Below, piece by piece: positions 8,480 through 16,770 of a DNA stretch of 64,000 nt; the first letter of the stretch is position 1, and each line of letters starts with the position of its first letter. The notes below the pieces were generated by a model. It searched no databases, had not been told where the DNA came from, and saw nothing but the letters and a program-made list of their open reading frames with translations. The stretch covers positions 248,001 through 312,000 of the forward strand of contig NZ_BMSY01000003.1 of NCBI RefSeq assembly GCF_014649395.1, in the 5' to 3' direction. The translations under genes were made by a program, and so were the position numbers. This stretch comes from Streptomyces aureoverticillatus. Lineage in GTDB: Bacteria > Actinomycetota > Actinomycetes > Streptomycetales > Streptomycetaceae.

Positions 8480-9955
8480 CTACGTCTGCGCCATGTCCAC
8501 GAAGCGTGAGTAGTGGCCCTGGAACGCGACGGTGATCGTGGCCGTCGGGCCGTTACGGTGCTTGCCCACGATGATGTCCGCCTCGCCGGCGCGCGGTGAC
8601 TCCTTCTCGTACGCGTCCTCGCGGTGCAGCAGGATCACCATGTCCGCGTCCTGCTCGATGGAGCCGGACTCACGCAGGTCGGAGACCTGGGGCTTCTTGT
8701 CCGTGCGCTGCTCGGGGCCACGGTTGAGCTGTGAGAGCGCGATGACCGGGACTTCCAGCTCCTTGGCGAGCAGCTTCAGGTTTCGCGACATGTCCGAGAC
8801 TTCCTGCTGGCGGCTCTCGGCGCGCTTCGAACCACCGGACTGCATGAGCTGCAGATAGTCGATGATCACGAGCTTGATGTCGCTGCGCTGCTTGAGGCGG
8901 CGGCACTTCGCGCGGATCTCCATCATCGACAGGTTCGGGGAGTCGTCGATGTAGAGCGGGGCCGCGGAGACCTCGGGCATCCTGCGGGCGAGCCGCGTCC
9001 AGTCCTCGTCCGTCATCGTGCCCGAGCGCATGTGGTGCAGCGCCACGCGTGCCTCGGCGGAGAGCAGACGCATCGCGATCTCGTTGCGCCCCATTTCCAG
9101 GGAGAAGATCACGCTCGGCAAGTTGTGCTTGATGGAGGCGGCCCGTGCGAAGTCGAGCGCCAGTGTGGACTTACCCATGGCGGGACGGGCCGCGATGACG
9201 ACCATCTGGCCGGGGTGCAGGCCGTTGGTGAGCGAGTCGAAGTCGGTGAAGCCCGTCGGCACACCCGTCATCTCGCCGCTGCGTGAGCCGATCGCCTCGA
9301 TCTCGTCGAGCGCGCCCTCCATGATGTCGCCCAGCGGCAGATAGTCCTCGCTGGTGCGCTGCTCGGTGACGGCGTAGATCTCGGCCTGGGCGCTGTTGAC
9401 GATCTCGTCGACGTCGCCGTCGGCCGCGTATCCCATCTGGGTGATGCGTGTGCCGGCCTCGACCAGGCGGCGCAGGACCGCGCGCTCGTGGACGATCTCC
9501 GCGTAGTACTCGGCGTTCGCCGCCGTCGGGACCGTCTGGACGAGCGAGTGCAGATACGAGGCGCCGCCGACCTTGGTGATCTCGCCGCGCTTGGTGAGCT
9601 CGGCGGCGACGGTGATGGGGTCGGCCGGCTCGCCCTTCGCGTACAGATCGAGGATCGCGATGAAGATCGTCTCGTGCGCCGGGCGGTAGAAGTCGTGGCC
9701 CTTGAGCACCTCGACGACGTCCGCGATGGCGTCCTTGGACAGCAGCATGCCGCCGAGCACGGACTGCTCCGCGTCGAGGTCCTGCGGCGGAACACGCTCG
9801 AACGACGTGCCGCCGCCGTCCCAGGAGCTCTCCCGTCCCCGGTCGTGCTGCTCCTCGCGGCCCCGGCCGCCGTCGCGGCGCGGGCGGGAGACAGGGAGAC
9901 GGTCCCCTGGACCGCTGTCGGCCCAGGGGTCGTCCAAGGGCTCGGAAATGCTCAC
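8480..9955 (-). CDS. dnaB: Replicative DNA helicase DnaB
   Basis: Hexameric 5'-3' replicative helicase, 491 aa from the GTG at 9955, which has a strong GGGAGGAGG upstream; longer in-frame reading starts without a ribosome site and is rejected. The N-terminal domain begins near residue 60 (PPQDLDAEQSVLGGMLL), Walker A is ARPAMGKST, Walker B is LVIIDYLQLM, and the DnaB arginine/loop segment LSQLNRGPEQR is present. The first 55 residues are a charged, disordered extension typical of Streptomyces. No intein is present. Upstream lies a cluster of DnaA-box-like sites. Confidence 0.96.
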   Translation of the reverse strand: MSISEPLDDPWADSGPGDRLPVSRPRRDGGRGREEQHDRGRESSWDGGGTSFERVPPQDLDAEQSVLGGMLLSKDAIADVVEVLKGHDFYRPAHETIFIAILDLYAKGEPADPITVAAELTKRGEITKVGGASYLHSLVQTVPTAANAEYYAEIVHERAVLRRLVEAGTRITQMGYAADGDVDEIVNSAQAEIYAVTEQRTSEDYLPLGDIMEGALDEIEAIGSRSGEMTGVPTGFTDFDSLTNGLHPGQMVVIAARPAMGKSTLALDFARAASIKHNLPSVIFSLEMGRNEIAMRLLSAEARVALHHMRSGTMTDEDWTRLARRMPEVSAAPLYIDDSPNLSMMEIRAKCRRLKQRSDIKLVIIDYLQLMQSGGSKRAESRQQEVSDMSRNLKLLAKELEVPVIALSQLNRGPEQRTDKKPQVSDLRESGSIEQDADMVILLHREDAYEKESPRAGEADIIVGKHRNGPTATITVAFQGHYSRFVDMAQT

Positions 9956-10415
9956 CGGGCCACCTCCTCCCGTCCGCCGCGCGGACCTCGCCGTGCCCCT
10001 CTTTCCTACGGCACGACACTGACAAATAACGGGGCCCAACTCCGCTTCTGACGCGTCGGATTTGCGGGGTTTCCGCGGTGGCAGGACGAGGCGGGCGCCG
10101 CACCACGGTAGGCCCGCGGCCACCGTCAGCCAATCTGGTTATCCACAGGCGGTGTGGATGACGGGCGCGATGCTGTGGAGAACCCCGCGAAACCTGTGCA
10201 CGGGCCGGTGGACAGCCCTGTGAACAAGCCCTCAGCCCACTTTCCACACCCCACCTGACCTGCAACTTTCCCGTCCACCGGCTGTGCAGAAGAAAAACTT
10301 CCCCAGTCGGCCCAAGATCTTGACGAAGCGCGCCCGGCCCGATGCGCACACCCGACCCAAGTAAGGGTCCTAAGGCAATTGCATCTCTTACCTGTGGAAG
10401 ATTAGATTGGTGCTC
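9956..10415. promoter_or_regulatory. dnaB upstream region with DnaA-box-like cluster
   Basis: This 460-base gene-free stretch between the divergent dnaB and MATE genes holds several matches to the DnaA box TTGTCCACA/TTATCCACA: TTATCCACA at 10139-10147 (perfect to the TTATCCACA form), TGTGGATGA at 10153-10161, TGTGGAGAA at 10174-10182, GGTGGACAG at 10207-10215, TGTGAACAA at 10219-10227, CTTTCCACA at 10240-10248, and a weaker TGTGGAAGA at 10393-10401. The density is far above the surrounding sequence. This suggests DnaA binding near the dnaB promoter; not otherwise explained. Confidence 0.55.
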
Positions 10416-11753
10416 ATGACACAGGCTCCCGCGGCGCCCAAGGCCGCCCGGCGACAACACGACCGAGAGATCGTCGCACTCGCCGTTCCCGCCTTCGGCG
10501 CACTCGTGGCCGAGCCCCTCTTCCTCATGGCCGACAGCGCCATCGTCGGCCATCTCGGCACCGCCCAGCTCGCCGGTCTCGGCATCGCCTCGGCTCTCCT
10601 GACGACGGCCGTCAGCGTCTTCGTCTTCCTCGCCTACGCCACCACGGCCGCCGTCGCCCGCCGCGTCGGCGCCGGAGACCTCCAGGCCGCCATCCGCCAG
10701 GGCATGGACGGCATCTGGCTCGCGCTGCTCCTCGGCGCGGCCGTCATCGCCGTCGCCCTGCCCACCGCGCCCGCGCTCGTCGATCTCTTCGGAGCCTCCG
10801 CGTCGGCGTCTCCGTACGCGGTCACCTACCTTCGAATATCCATCCTGGGCATCCCCGCGATGCTCGTCGTGCTCGCCGCCACCGGGGTACTCCGCGGCCT
10901 ACAGGACACCAAGACTCCCCTGTACGTCGCCGTCGGCGGCTTCGTCGCCAACGGCGCGCTGAACGTACTCCTCGTGTACGGAGCGGGCCTCGGCATCGCG
11001 GGTTCCGCCTGGGGCACCGTGCTGGCCCAGTGCGGCATGGCCGCCGTCTACCTGTACGTCGTCATCCGCGGCGCCAGACGGCACGGCGCCTCCCTGCGCC
11101 CCGACGCCGCCGGCATCAGGGCCTGCGCCCAGGCAGGCGTCCCGCTCCTGGCCCGCACACTCGCGCTCCGGGCGATCGCGCTGATCGCGACAGCCGTGGC
11201 CGCCCGGCTGGGCGACGCCGAGGTGGCCGCCCACCAGATCGTCCTGTCGCTGTGGAGCCTGCTCTCCTTCGCCCTCGACGCCATCGCGATAGCCGGGCAA
11301 GCCATCATCGCCCGGTACCTGGGCGCCGACGATCCACAAGGCGCTCGCGATGTCTGCCGCCGCATGATCCAGTGGGGCTTCGTCTCGGGCGCCGCTCTGG
11401 GCCTGCTGGTCGTCGCGGCCCGGCCCGCCTTCGTTCCGCTGTTCTCCGGCGACGCCGCCGTTCAGGACACGGCGCTGCCCGCACTCATGGTGATAGCGCT
11501 CGCCCAGCCCATCTGCGGCATCGTCTACGTCCTCGACGGTGTCCTGATGGGCGCGGGGGACGGGCCCTACCTGGCCTGGGCCATGCTGGCCACGCTCGCG
11601 GTGTTCACGCCCGCGGCGCTCCTCGTCCCCGCCCTCGGTGGCGGCCTGACCGCCCTGTGGGCCGCGATGACCCTCATGATGACTGTGCGCGCGCTGACCC
11701 TGTGGTTGCGGTCGCGCTCCGGGCGCTGGGTCGTCACGGGCGCCACACGCTGA
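10416..11753 (+). CDS. MATE-family (DinF-like) multidrug/lipid exporter
   Basis: A 445-aa, 12-helix MATE transporter. The sequence begins DREIVALAVPAFGALVAEPLFLMADSAIVGHLG (key part PAFGALVAEPLFLMADSAIV), which is the helix 1-2 signature of the DinF branch, and repeats in the second half near residue 230 (VPLLARTLALRAIALIATAVAARLG). It exports drugs or amphipathic molecules using Na+ or H+. The ATG at 10416 is used; GTG at 10410 with GGAAG nine bases upstream is an equally possible start. Confidence 0.9.
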   Translation: MTQAPAAPKAARRQHDREIVALAVPAFGALVAEPLFLMADSAIVGHLGTAQLAGLGIASALLTTAVSVFVFLAYATTAAVARRVGAGDLQAAIRQGMDGIWLALLLGAAVIAVALPTAPALVDLFGASASASPYAVTYLRISILGIPAMLVVLAATGVLRGLQDTKTPLYVAVGGFVANGALNVLLVYGAGLGIAGSAWGTVLAQCGMAAVYLYVVIRGARRHGASLRPDAAGIRACAQAGVPLLARTLALRAIALIATAVAARLGDAEVAAHQIVLSLWSLLSFALDAIAIAGQAIIARYLGADDPQGARDVCRRMIQWGFVSGAALGLLVVAARPAFVPLFSGDAAVQDTALPALMVIALAQPICGIVYVLDGVLMGAGDGPYLAWAMLATLAVFTPAALLVPALGGGLTALWAAMTLMMTVRALTLWLRSRSGRWVVTGATR

Positions 11754-11803
11754 CGTTCCGGGCGCCACGGACGGCAACCCTCCCCGCAACCGCCCCGCGC
11801 CGT

Positions 11804-11817
11804 GTTTCACGTGAAAC
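11804..11817. other. parS site (first of a tandem pair)
   Basis: Perfect GTTTCACGTGAAAC. The second parS starts 19 bp later. Confidence 0.93.
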
Positions 11818-11822
11818 GCCGT

Positions 11823-11836
11823 GTTTCACGTGAAAC
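11823..11836. other. parS site (second of a tandem pair) in a 26-bp palindrome
   Basis: Perfect GTTTCACGTGAAAC; the complementary flanks extend it to a perfect palindrome from 11817 to 11842. It lies between the converging MATE and rplI genes. Confidence 0.93.
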
Positions 11837-11876
11837 ACGGCGCGTCAGCCGAACCCGAGCGCCCGACCACACGGCA

Positions 11877-11906
11877 AAGGGGCCGCACCCGTAGGTGCGG
11901 CCCCTT
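11877..11906. terminator. Terminator of the rpsF-ssb-rpsR-rplI operon
   Basis: Perfect 13-bp stem (AAGGGGCCGCACC / GGTGCGGCCCCTT) with a four-base loop, about 30 bases beyond the rplI stop on the - strand. Confidence 0.85.
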
Positions 11907-11936
11907 CACTCAGTCCTGCGAGCGCAATGCTGCCGC

Positions 11937-12383
11937 TCAGGCAGAGACGACCTCGACGTTGACCTTCGCGGCCACCTCGGGGTGCAGACGCACGGACGTC
12001 GCGTGGGCGCCCAGCGTCTTGATCGGCGCGCCCAGCTCGACACGGCGCTTGTCGATCTTCGGGCCACCGGCAGCCTCGATCGCCGAAGCGACGTCGGCCG
12101 GGGTGACGGAACCGAAGAGACGACCGGCGTCGCCGGAGCGGACGGCCAGGCGGACCTTGACGGCCTCGAGCTGGGCCTTGATCTCGTTGGCCTGCTCGAT
12201 GGTCGCGATCTCGTGGATCTTGCGAGCACGACGGATCTGCTCGACGTCCTTCTCGCCACCCTTGGTCCAGCGGATAGCGAACTTCCGCGGGATCAGGTAG
12301 TTGCGGGCGTAGCCGTCCTTGACGTCTACGACCTCGCCGGCAGCGCCGAGGCCGGAGACCTCGTGGGTGAGGATGATCTTCAT
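11937..12383 (-). CDS. rplI: 50S ribosomal protein L9
   Basis: A 148-aa L9. It begins [21 protein letters not shown] with the L9 N-domain signature [13 protein letters not shown], followed by the long connecting helix and the C-terminal rRNA-binding domain. The length is normal. Last gene of the rpsF-ssb-rpsR-rplI operon, 18 bases after rpsR, with a strong hairpin downstream. Confidence 0.97.
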   Translation of the reverse strand: MKIILTHEVSGLGAAGEVVDVKDGYARNYLIPRKFAIRWTKGGEKDVEQIRRARKIHEIATIEQANEIKAQLEAVKVRLAVRSGDAGRLFGSVTPADVASAIEAAGGPKIDKRRVELGAPIKTLGAHATSVRLHPEVAAKVNVEVVSA

Positions 12384-12401
12384 GTGTCGGTCACCCTTCC
12401 C

Positions 12402-12638
12402 TTATCGCGCGGTGGACGTGTAGGGCAGCAGCGCCATCTCACGGCTGTTCTTCACGGCCGTGGCGACGTCACGCTGGTGCTGCGTGCAGTTGCCGGTCAC
12501 GCGGCGGGCACGGATCTTGCCGCGGTCGGAAATGAACTTCCGCAGCATGTTCGTGTCCTTGTAGTCCACGTACGTGACCTTGTCCTTGCAGAAAGCGCAG
12601 ACCTTCTTCTTAGGCTTGCGCACAGGCGGCTTCGCCAT
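12402..12638 (-). CDS. rpsR: 30S ribosomal protein S18, zinc-binding type
   Basis: A 78-aa S18. It carries CAFC near residue 14 and a second TGNCTQH at about residue 48, i.e. the cysteine/histidine set of a zinc-ribbon (C+) S18. Many actinobacteria also have a cysteine-free paralogue used under zinc shortage; that copy is not in this window. Between ssb and rplI in the conserved operon. S18 and S6 (rpsF, same operon) form a dimer on 16S rRNA. Confidence 0.95.
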   Translation of the reverse strand: MAKPPVRKPKKKVCAFCKDKVTYVDYKDTNMLRKFISDRGKIRARRVTGNCTQHQRDVATAVKNSREMALLPYTSTAR

Positions 12639-12710
12639 GGTGTTTCTCCTGTGTGATCAAGAAGTTTGGGTACGACCCGCCTTCTCGCCCTGAGGCCTTG
12701 GGCCCGAGGC

Positions 12711-13310
12711 TCAGAAGGGGGGCTCGTCCGAGTAGCCGCCACCGGAGCCGCCGGAGCTTCCGCCCCAGCCGCCACCGCCGCCGCCCTGCTGCTGGCCGCC
12801 GCCGGCCGGCGCACCGGTCGCCCAGGGGTCGTCGGCGGGAGCACCGCCGCCGCCACCCTGCTGCTGACCGCCACCGGGGCCACCGCCCCAGCCGCCGCCC
12901 TGCTGACCGCCGCCACCGCCGCCGTACCCACCCTGGCCGCCGCGACCGGTGGTCTTGGTGACCTTGGCCGTGGCGTTCTTCAGGCTGGCGCCGACTTCCT
13001 CGACGTCCAGCTCGTAGACCGTGCGCTTGATGCCCTCACGGTCCTCGTAGGACCGCTGCTTCAGCCGGCCCTGCACGATGACGCGCATGCCTCGCTGGAG
13101 CGACTCGGCGACGTTCTCCGCCGCCTGACGCCAGACCGAGCAGGTCAGGAACAGGCTCTCGCCGTCCTTCCACTCATTGGTCTGCCGGTCGAAGGTGCGG
13201 GGAGTGGACGCGACGCGGAACTTCGCGACCGCCGCACCGGACGGGGTGAAGCGCAGCTCGGGGTCGTCGACAAGATTGCCGACGACCGTGATGACGGTCT
13301 CGCCTGCCAT
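12711..13310 (-). CDS. ssb: Single-stranded DNA-binding protein SsbA
   Basis: A 199-aa SSB. The OB-fold occupies about residues 1-115 ([24 protein letters not shown]; key part [17 protein letters not shown]), followed by a linker of about 75 residues made almost wholly of Gly, Gln, Trp and Ala, and the acidic tip SDEPPF that binds partner proteins such as PriA and RecO. The length matches SsbA of S. coelicolor, as far as I recall. Second gene of the rpsF operon, consistent with linked replication and translation functions. Confidence 0.97.
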   Translation of the reverse strand: MAGETVITVVGNLVDDPELRFTPSGAAVAKFRVASTPRTFDRQTNEWKDGESLFLTCSVWRQAAENVAESLQRGMRVIVQGRLKQRSYEDREGIKRTVYELDVEEVGASLKNATAKVTKTTGRGGQGGYGGGGGGQQGGGWGGGPGGGQQQGGGGGAPADDPWATGAPAGGGQQQGGGGGGWGGSSGGSGGGYSDEPPF

Positions 13311-13409
13311 TGGGGGAACCTCTCGGCGGGTTTGCTGCTGGCTGCTTTGCTGCTACTCGGATCCCGAGTGCCGTCGAGCACCAGGCTCAACGGGTCTGAG
13401 CCGGACGGC

Positions 13410-13700
13410 TCAGTGCATCTCGGGGCGGAGGACCTTGGTCCGGAGGACCGACTCGTTCAGGTTCATCTGGCGGTCGAGCTCCTTGACGACCGCAGGCTCG
13501 GCCTGCAGGTCGATGACCGAGTAGATGCCCTCGGGCTTCTTCTTGATCTCGTACGAGAGACGACGACGGCCCCAGGTGTCGACCTTCTCGACCTTTCCGT
13601 TGCCCTCACGGACGACGGAGAGGAAGTTCTCGATCAGCGGGGAGACAGCGCGCTCCTCGAGATCGGGGTCGAGGATGACCATCACCTCGTAGTGACGCAT
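13410..13700 (-). CDS. rpsF: 30S ribosomal protein S6
   Basis: A 96-aa S6. It begins [19 protein letters not shown] and contains the S6 signature [18 protein letters not shown]. The ATG at 13700 has a very strong site, AAAGGAGGTGGG, upstream; the open frame beyond it is not used. First gene of the rpsF-ssb-rpsR-rplI operon. Confidence 0.97.
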   Translation of the reverse strand: MRHYEVMVILDPDLEERAVSPLIENFLSVVREGNGKVEKVDTWGRRRLSYEIKKKPEGIYSVIDLQAEPAVVKELDRQMNLNESVLRTKVLRPEMH

Positions 13701-13728
13701 GTGGAACCCACCTCCTTTGGACTCAGCG

Positions 13729-13747
13729 GCCACGGTCGTTCCGTGGC
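13729..13747 (-). promoter_or_regulatory. Hairpin in the rpsF leader, candidate S6:S18 regulatory element
   Basis: A perfect 7-bp stem with 5-base loop (GCCACGG / CCGTGGC) lies about 30 bases before the rpsF start, just upstream of the Shine-Dalgarno. In many bacteria the S6:S18 complex binds a leader hairpin to repress this operon. Whether this hairpin has the required CCG bulge is not clear, so the function is inferred from position. Confidence 0.35.
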
Positions 13748-13965
13748 AGGAGGGTCGTGATGCGTACGCAACGGTATCGGCCGCCACTGACAATCGACTC
13801 CCGCGAGCGGGGGCTCTTGCTGTGGCCTGGGCAGACACCGGTGCAGACGGTACAGAGTACCCGCACCGAGGCTTCCGGTTGAAATCCGGCGGGGGACGGG
13901 CAGAATCTGTACACATCGGGTGTGTATGGCGCTACGATGCGCCGCCTTCCGCAGGAGGTGCCTCC

Positions 13966-14277
13966 ATGGCACAGGCAATGCGACGCGACACCGCCGGCTC
14001 CCTCTTGGCCACCGACGGCAAACCCCATCCGCTCCAGGACACGCTGCTCGGCGTGACGCTGGTGCTCGGAGCCATCGCCTTCGTGACGGCGATGTTCCAC
14101 AACCTGCACCTGCTGAGTTCCTGGACCGGCCTCGTCGGGATCTGCACGGGGGCGTACGGCCAGTTCATCTCGGTGACGACCCGCGAGCGCTTCTTCCTGA
14201 TCGTCGGGCTCGGTGCCGCGGGGGTCGGCTTCTTCCTGGGCATGGCCCACGGCGGACTCTTCGGCGGCCTCTGGTGA
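13966..14277 (+). CDS. Small conserved membrane protein of unknown function
   Basis: A 103-aa protein with three hydrophobic segments: about residues 28-46 (LLGVTLVLGAIAFVTAMFH), 51-70 (around WTGLVGICTGAYGQFI) and 76-97 (RFFLIVGLGAAGVGFFLGMA). The ATG at 13966 has GCAGGAGGTGCC upstream. I do not recognise a named family. It is divergent from rpsF and precedes the FemX-like gene by 170 bases. Confidence 0.8.
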   Translation: MAQAMRRDTAGSLLATDGKPHPLQDTLLGVTLVLGAIAFVTAMFHNLHLLSSWTGLVGICTGAYGQFISVTTRERFFLIVGLGAAGVGFFLGMAHGGLFGGLW

Positions 14278-14447
14278 CACCTCGGCGGACCTGCCGCTGA
14301 CGGGCCCGCACCGCCCCTGGTCAGAGCCTGGCCGGGGGCGAAGGTCCGATACGCCCAGACGGGGCGCTCGCAGGGCGCAGTAGGCTTCGGCGCGAGAGCC
14401 GGAGCCCCTGTACCCATGGGGACACACCAGCCCGAGGAGCGCCGCGA

Positions 14448-15569
14448 ATGAGCCTGACCCTGAGGACCATCAGCCGAGAGCAACATCTGGCGTACATCCA
14501 GAGCCTGCCGTCGGCGAGTCATTGCCAGGTCCCGGCATGGGCAGACGTGAAGAGCGAATGGCGCTCGGAGAACCTGGGCTGGTTCGACGAGAGGACCGGC
14601 CAGTTGGTGGGCGTGGGCCTGGTGCTCTACCGCCAGTTGCCGAAGGTCAAGCGCTATCTCGCGTATCTGCCCGAGGGCCCGGTCATCAACTGGTACGCCC
14701 CGAACCTGGACGAGTGGCTCCAGCCGATGCTGGCGCACCTGAAGAAGCAGGGCGCCTTCTCCGTGAAGATGGGCCCGCCGGTCGTCATCCGCCGCTGGAA
14801 CGCGGCCGCCATCAAGGCCGGCATCCAGAACCCGGACGTGAAGCGGCTGCGTGACGTCGAGGCCACCACCATCGAGCCGCGCGCCTTCGAGGTGTCGGAC
14901 AAGCTGCGCCGCATGGGCTGGCAGCAGGGCGAGGACGGCGGCGCCGGCTTCGGCGACGTGCAGCCCCGCTATGTGTTCCAGGTGCCGCTGGCCAACCGCG
15001 CCCTGGACGACGTACTCAAGAACTTCAACCAGCTCTGGCGCCGCAACATCAAGAAGGCCGAGAAGGCCGGCGTCGAGGTCGTCCAGGGCGGTTACCAGGA
15101 CCTGCCCGAGTGGCAGCGGCTGTACGAGATCACGGCGATCCGCGACAAGTTCCGGCCGCGGCCGCTGAGTTACTTCGAGCAGCAGTGGCGGGCCCTCAAC
15201 TCCGAGGACCCCAACCGCATGCGGCTGTACTTCGCGCGGCACAACGGCGTGAACCTCTCGGCGGCGACGATGCTCGTCGTCGGCGGGCACGTCTGGTACT
15301 CCTACGGCGCGTCCGACAACATCGGGCGTGAGGTCCGGCCCTCGAACGCCATGCAGTGGCGGATGCTGCGCGACGCCTACGCGCTGGGCGCGTCCGTCTA
15401 CGACCTGCGGGGCATCTCCGACTCGCTCGACGAGACGGACCACCTCTTCGGCCTGATCCAGTTCAAGGTCGGCACCGGCGGCGAGGCCGTGGAGTACGTC
15501 GGTGAGTGGGACTTCCCGCTGAACAAGCTGCTGCACAAGGCCCTCGACATCTACATGTCGCGCCGCTGA
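14448..15569 (+). CDS. femX: FemX-like peptidoglycan bridge aminoacyltransferase
   Basis: A 373-aa FemABX protein. These enzymes add an amino acid from aminoacyl-tRNA to the third residue of the peptidoglycan precursor stem peptide. Streptomyces peptidoglycan has a glycine on LL-diaminopimelate, and the FemX homologue is thought to add it. Two GNAT-like halves are visible, with YLPEGPVINWYAP near residue 70 and RNIKKAEKAGVEV (about residues 196-208) in the second. The coiled-coil arm of full-length FemA is absent. An alanine-racemase-like gene follows after 78 bases, probably in one transcript. Confidence 0.85.
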   Translation: MSLTLRTISREQHLAYIQSLPSASHCQVPAWADVKSEWRSENLGWFDERTGQLVGVGLVLYRQLPKVKRYLAYLPEGPVINWYAPNLDEWLQPMLAHLKKQGAFSVKMGPPVVIRRWNAAAIKAGIQNPDVKRLRDVEATTIEPRAFEVSDKLRRMGWQQGEDGGAGFGDVQPRYVFQVPLANRALDDVLKNFNQLWRRNIKKAEKAGVEVVQGGYQDLPEWQRLYEITAIRDKFRPRPLSYFEQQWRALNSEDPNRMRLYFARHNGVNLSAATMLVVGGHVWYSYGASDNIGREVRPSNAMQWRMLRDAYALGASVYDLRGISDSLDETDHLFGLIQFKVGTGGEAVEYVGEWDFPLNKLLHKALDIYMSRR

Positions 15570-15647
15570 TCCGCCGCAGCTTCCGTCCGCATCTCCTGCC
15601 ACACCTCTGTCACACCGCAGACACCAGAAAGGTTCCGGGATCCAGCC

Positions 15648-16679
15648 ATGGCGCTCACGCTCTATGTCGACACCGCGCGCTGGCGGGCACATCAGAAGCA
15701 CATGCTGGAGCAGTTCCCGGGCATCGTCCCGGTCTGCAAGGGCAACGGCTACGGCTTCGGTCACGAGCGGCTCGCGGAGGAGGCCACGCGATTCGGCTCC
15801 GACGTGCTCGCCGTCGGCACGACCTACGAAGCCGCCCGGATCAAGGACTGGTTCAGCGGTGACCTGCTGGTCCTGACTCCGTTCCGCCGAGGCGAAGAGC
15901 CCGTGCCGCTGCCCGACCGCGTCATCCGCTCCGTGTCGTCGCTCGACGGCGTGCACGGTCTGGTGGGCGCCCGCGTCGTCATCGAGGTCATGTCCTCGAT
16001 GAAGCGGCACGGCGTCAGCGAGCAGGACCTGCCCCATCTGCACGCCGCCATCGAGGACGTACGCCTCGAAGGCTTCGCGATCCACCTCCCCCTGGACCGC
16101 ACCGACGGCTCGGACGCCGTCGAGGAGGTCATCGCCTGGATGGACCGGCTGCGCGCGGCCCGCCTGCCCCTGCACACGATGTTCGTCAGCCACCTGAAGG
16201 CCGGCGAACTCGTCCGCCTCCAGCAGCAGTTCCCGCAGACCCGCTTCCGCGCGCGGATCGGTACGCAGCTCTGGCTGGGCGACCACCACGCGACCGAGTA
16301 CCGGGGCGCCATTCTCGACGTCACGCAGGTCGCGAAGGGGGACCGCTTCGGCTACCGCCAGCAGAAGACGGCGTCCGACGGCTGGCTGGTCGTCGTCGCG
16401 GGCGGCACCTCGCACGGGGTCGGCCTGGAGGCGCCGAAGGCACTGCACGGCATGATGCCGCGGGCGAAGGGCGTGGCCCGCGCGGGTCTCGCGACCGTCA
16501 ACCGCAACCTGTCGCCGTTCGTCTGGGGCGGCAAGCAGCGCTGGTTCGCCGAGCCGCCGCACATGCAGGTCTCGCTGCTCTTCGTGCCGTCGGACGCGCC
16601 GGAGCCGAAGGTGGGCGAGGAGTTGGTGGCCCATCTGCGGCACACGACCACGCAGTTCGACCGCATCGTCGACCGCTGA
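15648..16679 (+). CDS. Alanine-racemase-like PLP protein, divergent
   Basis: A 343-aa fold-type III PLP protein. The PLP-binding Lys is in PVCKGNGYGFG (about residue 31), equivalent to VVKANAYGHG of alanine racemase. The usual C-terminal motif with the second catalytic Tyr is not evident, and the protein is shorter than normal Alr (about 370-390 aa). It is therefore probably not the housekeeping racemase; it may act on another amino acid or have a regulatory PLP role. Immediately downstream of FemX-like, suggesting an envelope function. Confidence 0.75.
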   Translation: MALTLYVDTARWRAHQKHMLEQFPGIVPVCKGNGYGFGHERLAEEATRFGSDVLAVGTTYEAARIKDWFSGDLLVLTPFRRGEEPVPLPDRVIRSVSSLDGVHGLVGARVVIEVMSSMKRHGVSEQDLPHLHAAIEDVRLEGFAIHLPLDRTDGSDAVEEVIAWMDRLRAARLPLHTMFVSHLKAGELVRLQQQFPQTRFRARIGTQLWLGDHHATEYRGAILDVTQVAKGDRFGYRQQKTASDGWLVVVAGGTSHGVGLEAPKALHGMMPRAKGVARAGLATVNRNLSPFVWGGKQRWFAEPPHMQVSLLFVPSDAPEPKVGEELVAHLRHTTTQFDRIVDR

Positions 16680-16696
16680 GCCAAGCCTTACGAACC

Positions 16697-16729
16697 GGGC
16701 CGGTACGCGCCACATGCGCGTACCGGCCC
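16697..16729. terminator. Bidirectional hairpin terminator
   Basis: Perfect 13-bp stem (GGGCCGGTACGCG / CGCGTACCGGCCC) with a 7-base loop, between the converging racemase-like and glycosyltransferase genes. Confidence 0.85.
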
Positions 16730-16770
16730 TTCGGACTTCTCCCCGCCCCAACGGGCCGGGGGCTGTTCGC

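Noticed and set aside
11877..11906. A second parS-like or attachment site near rplI
   Set aside because: It is a GC-rich hairpin with four-base loop and is a simple terminator.
13932..16751. A 939-codon open frame on the - strand
   Set aside because: It is antisense to the small membrane protein, FemX-like and racemase-like genes, has no ribosome site and shows the Arg/Val/His-rich composition of a shadow frame in high-GC DNA.
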